Of a stretch of DNA of 64,000 bases, positions 57,531 to 64,000 are shown piece by piece. The translations under genes and the position numbers were made by a program. The stretch comes from Beaufortia kweichowensis (Eukaryota > Chordata > Actinopteri > Cypriniformes > Gastromyzontidae): NCBI GenBank assembly GCA_019155185.1, contig CM032795.1, forward strand, positions 21,273,795 to 21,337,794. The letters are read 5' to 3'. Under the pieces are notes generated by a model. That model did no database searches and was not told where the DNA came from. It was given only the letters and a program-made list of their open reading frames with translations. Within the stretch, counting starts at the first letter, position 1. Each line of letters opens with the position of its first letter.

Positions 57531-59373
57531 GTCTCTCCTAAAATCTCCCTGCAAAGACAATTAAGACAATCTCAGTAAGCTGTCCATTCACAATATCACC
57601 TCCAACGCCAGTGTAACTAAACACAACATGATAAATTATTAAAAATTAATGGGCAATGGTATGCAAATGTTTTTAAGATTTTCATCATACTGATAGTTCA
57701 ATATCAGATAGATGTCAATATTTAATCTCTTCTTCAATTGTTGGGAAAACAAATGACACATTTTCATTTTTTTAAATAATTAACTCGTGTATATACTGGT
57801 CTGGACTCTATCAACAGGGCTTTAGTAAAAACAAACAGATGGTTCAGTAGGTAAAACAGTGTCTGGCTTCCCGGCAGCCCTTGCAATTTGCTGAGGATTA
57901 TTAGCTTACACATACACTCTTACCGGAGTATTAAGGCTTTATAACTCCCTATACTCACATTTACTTACAATTGTGAATGAAATACTCATGATCATCCAGT
58001 ACACATGCATGAACACAGATGTAGCTGTTCTTTTATCAGATGTGCGATCAGAAGTCAGAAGAGGTCAACCCACAGCTCATGCTAACACTGAGCCGCTAAA
58101 CACCACTAAATTAGCCACTTCGATACATCGAAACACACATATCCCATCATATTCATAACAATCAGACTGACAGCTCAATTACCATGACAACGCTACATAA
58201 CGCACTCAGGTACGTTTGCACTCGTATCCCCTCCAATGACACACATGCTAACTAGCCTGCTAGCTAAAGAAATGCACACAGACACCTGTAGAGAAACTCA
58301 AACGAGTCATTCAAAATATTTAACGTTTCAAAGTGTTAAAGCGAAGGAATTAAAACAAATATTATAAAAAGAGACAATTTAGCATCTAAGTCGAGTCAGC
58401 ACACGGCTAACCTGTGAAACTTTCTCAAGCTGCTAGTCATGACAGTAGCCTGCTGTCTTTGCATCTTTTACTGCAACTTTTAACCATTGCAACATGCACA
58501 TCTGTTTGCTAAACCTGCAGAGAAATGCATTATTATTATTTATTTATTAAAAAATGAATTGATAAATGTGTGCTACCAGATATCTACTTTGACTGACAAC
58601 CTCAGCATAGACTCGACCTATTCCGGGTTTATCTTCAACGTGACGTTACGTCTGTGCTCTTTTGAGATTTGTTAAGCTATAAAATGCAAAAGTATCGAAA
58701 TGCACCTGTCGTACTCACCTGTTTACCGAGAATTCCTTCTTTTTTTAACAAAAACAAACAAGTGCGACAGCGGCGTATGTGGCAAGCGAACGTTCTCTAA
58801 CCTTTGGCCCCCTAATACGTCAGTAAGTAGTTCCGGGCTCTGACGTGACGTGTGCAGTTTGATTGACATGTGGGAGGAGTTTATTATTATGTATGTTAGT
58901 TTGAAAATAATTTACACTAAATTAACATAGTAAATTAATATAAACATATTATTCTTTGGCATTTAAAATGGCAACACACATGCAATTAGAAAAATGTCAT
59001 TTGTATTTTTTGTTAAATGTATTTGTAAATGCTTTTTTTGTATTTTTAACCCCTTATCTTTTCTGTTGTATAATGGTATTGTATTTCCTGTTAACAAAAG
59101 AAGAGAGAATATTTTAATTATTTTATCTTTTGCAGGAATATCTAAAAAACCTGCAAAAATGTGAAAAAAGTTGAAAGAAATGGGCAGTTACAGTATCTGA
59201 AAGTATACATTTTCTCTTGTATATTCATGTTTTATTTTACCTAGAACCCCTTGTTATTGAAAATGATTATGAATGAAAGTCAATTCATTTTCATATTAAT
59301 ATTTAACCCAAAATAAAGTATATTTACAAATTTTATTTACACAATTTAAATACATCACATTAAAATAGAAGTA
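57531..59373. other. ggnbp2 5' region and pigw 3' flank
   Basis: Mostly noncoding AT-rich sequence. GTGACGTTACGTCTG at about 58640 and TCTGACGTGACGTGTG at about 58839 contain CRE-like TGACG motifs and probably mark the ggnbp2 promoter. The frame at 57973-58158 has no family features. The part after about 58900 is pigw 3' UTR or spacer. Confidence 0.45.
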
Positions 59374-61189
59374 TTACCAGAACTTAATGGTTATTTTATT
59401 GTTATGCAATACAAATATAACTAAGCTGTTCATGAACATGTACATCAGCAAAACACTTACCGCTAAGACATCATTACTGTTCAGAGTGTCAACTAACACA
59501 TTGGTCAAACCAGTCATGATATTTGCTAGTAGAAAATACAATAACTGATTCCGGTTAACAGATTGTATGAGGCATAATACATCCATATTTTTTCTCATTT
59601 TCTCATCTGTTGATGAATTTACGGACTTCTTATTTGTACAAGGACTCCATGATGAAGATACAAGAGAAACATTGGAGATCACTTTAGAATAAAGCAAAAC
59701 TACATCAGCAATAGCTAGGCAAGAAAGAAAAACCAAGGACTGGGTGACAGTCCAAATGCAGAAAGAAAGGTTGGCCATTCTGCGTGACACTGGTTCTATG
59801 CATGTCTGGCAAATGTGCAAGGTGAAAAATAACCCAAAGCTGGTTAACAGAAGGTTACGAATCACTTTAATCCAGTCTTTAACTAATGTTCTGCTCTTCA
59901 TTAGAAAGAGGCCAACCTGAACCCCAGCCATATAGATGGCTATGTAACCCACAACTGAGAAGATACCCTCCCTGTTGGCCTGCAGAAAACCTGTGCGGTC
60001 ATTATTGTGGATGAGAAATGACTTCAGATCTGTTGTCTCCAAGATAATTTGGTAAGTTCCACTAAGGAGGAGAGCAAGGAGCCAAGACGTGTTTACAGGA
60101 AAAATGGCTAAAAGCGCAGACGCCACCACTCTCACAATAGCTAATGTGAAGAAGAAGTTCCAGTGAACTCCATACTCGGTGACATGCTCATGGTACCCAG
60201 TCGACTTGACGCTCGCCAGTCTCACCAACCCCAACAGCACCAGCGGCCACACAGAAAAAAACTGTTTTATCACATGGCTGAATTTTGATCCCTGAATATC
60301 CTTTCCTCTTGCTTCAGGACATACTAATGCGTTTGCTATTACATACGCTCCAACACCAAAATCCATGACCCCCGTTCCATACGTCTCTGTTTTTGCATAA
60401 CGTCTTGGGAATACGCTGAAGTCAACAGCCAGAATGCTTATGGCAGTCTTCACATTTACCAGAACCCGAAACACGGTCACAAACGGGACCAGGTTAGATT
60501 CAACTCGGGTTTGTGCAAATTTGTCAATCGTACTGTCGAGGGAACCCCGAGATGTATGCCTTCTGTTGTTGTACACAAAATATATGACAGCAAAGTCTAT
60601 TAAAGCCAGACCCATGATGACAAAGTGAAGAATGTCGCTAAGTATGGTGCATGACAGGACCAAAGGCATTATTAGTGCTATGAAGTCTAACAGGAGATGG
60701 GCTCCTCTGGACAGAGGAAGGACCCCTTTTCCCATATGGAACACTATAAGAAAGAGTCCTCGGCTGAGGACACACAGTGGAGCTAATAGAGATCCCAGTG
60801 AAACCTCTGTCAGAGTTGTTCCATTAAGGTTGCTGACAAATGCAATCTTGCCTTCTGGTAATGCCATTGCCTGTAAAAATAACATGCATTAAAAACAATA
60901 CAGTACAAACATGATGTTACTCATGGTTAGTGGTTTTCAGAGTGAATATTTATATATCATAACACAGAGATATAAGTCATACAGAAAAAAACATTTCAAA
61001 CATGGGTAATATATACATTTATTATTAACATAATACTAAAAATGTGTGCAATAAAATTAACTAGATTTTAAAATATGGACACACTTTGGTATTTTAAAAT
61101 CCAGATTAATCCAAAGTATTTGAGCACAAGTGTACAAGATTCACAAAATTAATATATGGCTATACTTCACCTACCTCTTCCAGTGTCAT
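59374..61189 (-). CDS. pigw: GPI inositol acyltransferase PIGW
   Basis: Multi-pass ER membrane enzyme that acylates the inositol of glucosaminyl-phosphatidylinositol, an early step of GPI-anchor synthesis. The body is one exon, 60870-59374. A five-codon first exon (61189-61175, MTLEE, donor GAG|GTAGG) joins in frame to GCAATGGCATTACC, giving 503 residues against 504 in human; starting at the internal Met 60867 gives 497. Family blocks: FVSNLNGTTLTEV, AVDFSVFPRRYAKTETYGTG followed by VMDFGVGAYV, TEYGVHWNFFFTLAIVR, NREGIFSVVGYIAIYMAGVQ, SRRMANLSFCIW, NRNQLLYFLLANIMTGL. About a dozen hydrophobic segments. It diverges from myo19, as in human 17q12. Confidence 0.95.
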
Positions 61190-61598
61190 TGGTGGAGAGA
61201 TAGAAGACTTTCCTCGATAGAGATCAGCATTAACCGGTTTAGCACACTAAAAACACTTATCATTACTGCACTTGCGATAATAATATTAAAGGGTCATAAT
61301 ATTTTAGACATCGATTATCATTATTCATTTATAATTCTCACATTAAAACGAATTGTGTCTGCTCATGAGACAAGCTAAGTTTCTCTTCCGCATTGGGCGT
61401 GGCTTTCCTGTGTAGTCACCATATGGGCGGGGTCGCGTGACGTCATTGCTCGAGTCAGTTTTGGCCAGTGAGCGGGATCGTGCGGTGGGAGTTTTGTCCT
61501 TCAAACGGGAATGTTTAATTTAGAAGAAAAAGAAGTAAAATTACATATCAATGACTGATATATAACGCAGGAGACGTGTTTTTATAACGTCTACAGTC
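61190..61598. promoter_or_regulatory. Bidirectional promoter of pigw and myo19
   Basis: About 410 bp between divergent start codons. A perfect CRE TGACGTCA lies at 61438-61445, a GC-box core GGGCGGGG at about 61425, and a CACC-type GGGCGTGGC at about 61395. No TATA box. Short intergenic length and these motifs fit a shared housekeeping promoter. Confidence 0.65.
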
Positions 61599-63807
61599 AT
61601 GGCGACTGTCAAACAGAAACTTTTATTAAGAAATAAAGAGTTTTCGACCGTTAATGCTTCTGACGGGACGTTGAGGAGTTTGACTGGAAAATCAAACCGA
61701 CACGAGACGGTATGTGACGTGTAAGATTTACTACACATTTAATACCTATTTTATCTCACAAACACACAATTTCTATCTTTGTAGTAAATATCTGTCAACA
61801 GTTTGCAGTATTATATGTATTTCAGAGAGTTAAACGTCCAAATTCATAGTGTTGTCAATGTTCATATCTAAAAAGCCACGGCACGTGTCAAAAACTGTTG
61901 TTGATGTTTTCTAATAATGAAGAAGTTTTATCACGTAACACAACAGTAGTGAATAATGACAAACTTGAAGTATTTAGTAGTCTTATATAGTTGGTTAATA
62001 ACTGTCAATGAAGAAAATGACTGTGATTTTACTGTAAAGGGTCTTGTTTTGCTGTAATACCTGATTTGCATGTTCATTGGCGTGGACAGTGTTGTGAATG
62101 GCCCGGATTAACCAGAGGTGCTGTTAAACAAAGTTTATTTGGGTTGTTCTGGATTAATGAATTGGCAATTCCATGCAAACGTTAACGTTACTATGAAAAC
62201 GTTTTCAACCATACTGTATCAGACTTGTCACATCCATCATATTCCTACGAAATAACCACATAAAAATTGAAAATAAAATAAAATTTGCCATTATTTATTA
62301 CCATTATAGTTAAGTGTAAATACAGTTGGTTTGCGTTGGTTTCTGAACCCTTCCAGCCTTTGGCACAATGACAGTCATGATCTCATTATGATTCACAGAC
62401 TGCCAGACAGGAATGCTCCTGTACTGTATAATATAATGGTTAGTTCTGACTGAGGATCATGTTTAAGTACATGGATGCTGTAATTTTCATGTTTGCTCTC
62501 AGTTGGATTGACATTGAACCATGAAATAAGTTTGCTCTAACTAAAGTCTAACTTACAATTTGTTTATAAGATGTTCGCTGCTTAGATTACTCTTAACTGG
62601 ATAGTCTTCTTGTGCTTGTGGTTGTGTGATTGGATTAGACACAGGCCTGTCCTGCAGACGGTGTGTATTATTAGTTTATCCCGAGCATGTCCTGGCCTTG
62701 CACGTACTCATCACATGCTTAAAATATGCTGGAACATGGCAACCATTAATATCATAATTTTCATGAGATCCTTTACCATCATATTTAAATGCTGTTCTTT
62801 TCATGATATCTTATTAGGGAGGCTTGCTCTGCACTGTTACTATATTATTTCACATTTGTACTTTTATTTTTCATTCATTGATTTTGACAGATGTTTTTAT
62901 TCATTATGACTTATGACTGTGAAGAATAGTACTACACAAGCAGTTAGTCATATCTTAAGGTGTTCACCAACGGCGTCAGCAATATTATGACATGCGTATA
63001 TGCTTAAACCTTTGTCGGTTGTGGCAGGTAAATGATAAGACTCTTTCCAATGATGTCATGCAGTGGTTTGTATGTACAAAACACAGCTAAGATAAAGCAA
63101 GTTTAAAAATGTGTGTTATGCAACCTATGGTTACATTCCATGTGAATTAGAAGTTATTATTGTTATTATTGTTAAACTTAGAAAAAAAAAATATAAACTT
63201 AGAATACAAATACTTAGAATAGAGAGTAATTAGAATACATTTTAAGAATACTAGACGAGTTGTTGATCGATTGTTTTGGTGGCAAGAAGATTGCTGTTGC
63301 TTTATGATGTTGTGTCCGGTCATAATGTGGTATAAGTGATCTAATGACGACATGATCTAAGTGTATTTATTTCTATCATGCAGGTAAATGGGCTGAAAGG
63401 CAGAACACAGACCCGTAGAGAATCTCTCAATGATTCGCTAGAAGGGGACATCAGAGACTTTCTTATAAATGAATCTGAACTTCATACTTACGATGACCTC
63501 ACCAAAGTTAACCCTGTCACACCCACTACAGGTACAGAGTTTAGAAAATCTTTTTGGAACAGATGTGTTTGATCTACAGTATTTCAAATAGGTCTGTGGG
63601 TGGTAAGATTAGCTTGTAATATCAACCTTATCACCTTATTTCTGTTGTGTTTTGACAGTGCTGAAATGCCTGCAGGCCAGGTACAGTGCAAAGGTGTTCT
63701 ACACGCATGCGGGCTGCACGCTGGTGGCTCTTAACCCCTTTCAGCCCATCCCTCACCTGTACTCTATGGATGTGATGAGGGAATATCACTCTGCCCCTCA
63801 GCCTCAG
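61599..63807 (+). CDS. myo19: Unconventional myosin-XIX, 5' part (runs off window)
   Basis: Actin-based motor anchored on the mitochondrial outer membrane. Only the first three coding exons are here: 61599-61709, 63384-63531, 63659-63807, in phase. Exon 3 reads CLQARYSAKVFYTHAGCTLV then ALNPFQPIPHLYSMDVMREY, the start of the myosin motor domain; the P-loop and everything after lie beyond 64000. Exon 2 contains TYDDLTKVNPVTP, matching human LDDLTRVNPVT. Exon 1 encodes 37 residues (MATVKQKLLLRNKEF...) placed before VNG, where human MYO19 starts with MLQQVNG, so the fish protein would have an N-terminal extension. The start Met at 61599 is the first in the frame after the shared promoter. The sequence to 64000 is intron. 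Confidence 0.9.
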
Positions 63808-64000
63808 GTAAATACACACCTAAAGACATGATGAGGCCTGAGAGTACCATGGTTTATAAACAAATTTAATTTTGTACTGCTTTTCAAACATACTGTTTAT
63901 ACATAACAGATGATATCCAGTCTCCCATCTGTTTTGTCTCATAATAAAGGACAGTGTCAAATGATGTTTGACATCTCGTTTCACCTGGTTTATGAAGTGC

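Noticed and set aside
60434..60892. Plus-strand open frames opposite pigw
   Set aside because: Antisense shadows of the long pigw coding exon.

Overview
The window is vertebrate nuclear DNA, almost certainly from a teleost and most likely a cypriniform (carp, minnow or loach group). The genes have short GT-AG spliced exons and vertebrate-type proteins. The spaces between them hold tRNA-derived SINE fragments and small fold-back DNA elements of kinds I recognise from cyprinid genomes. Species cannot be fixed from the sequence alone. Exon boundaries were worked out by hand from reading frame, splice signals and remembered family sequences.

Left block (about 0.3-21.5 kb): a CXorf58-like gene (-), apoo encoding MICOS subunit MIC26 (+), two tandem copies of the polyamine acetyltransferase gene sat1 (-), and prdx4 encoding the ER peroxiredoxin (-). 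The human counterparts (CXorf58, APOO, SAT1, PRDX4) lie together at Xp22.11. The CXorf58-like gene and apoo diverge from one short shared upstream region. In sat1 copy 1, reading frame requires GC donors for introns 3 and 4, where copy 2 has GT.

Middle (21.5-27.6 kb): a gene-poor gap with two long near-perfect inverted repeats, duplicated exon-like units, and a 1.7-kb array of 35-bp units that carries splice-site-like motifs on the - strand. I found no complete gene here.

Right block: srrt/ARS2 (+), an SLC6 Na+/Cl- coupled transporter (+), then dhrs11 (-), ggnbp2 (-), pigw (-) and the 5' end of myo19 (+). The last four match human 17q12 (MYO19-PIGW-GGNBP2-DHRS11). pigw and myo19 diverge from a promoter with a CRE and a GC box.

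Two genes carry single-base reading-frame breaks. srrt exon 16 lacks one base, giving an early TGA. dhrs11 exon 3 has one extra base, giving an early TGA, and its expected catalytic serine is glycine. These could be assembly errors, alleles, or in dhrs11 real decay.

The genes are housekeeping or metabolic: mitochondrial cristae (apoo), polyamine catabolism (sat1), ER redox (prdx4), nuclear RNA processing (srrt), solute uptake (SLC6), carbonyl/steroid reduction (dhrs11), GPI-anchor synthesis (pigw) and mitochondrial motility (myo19). Nothing suggests one shared pathway; the grouping looks like inherited synteny. The less usual signals are the middle gap, the sat1 GC donors and the broken dhrs11.
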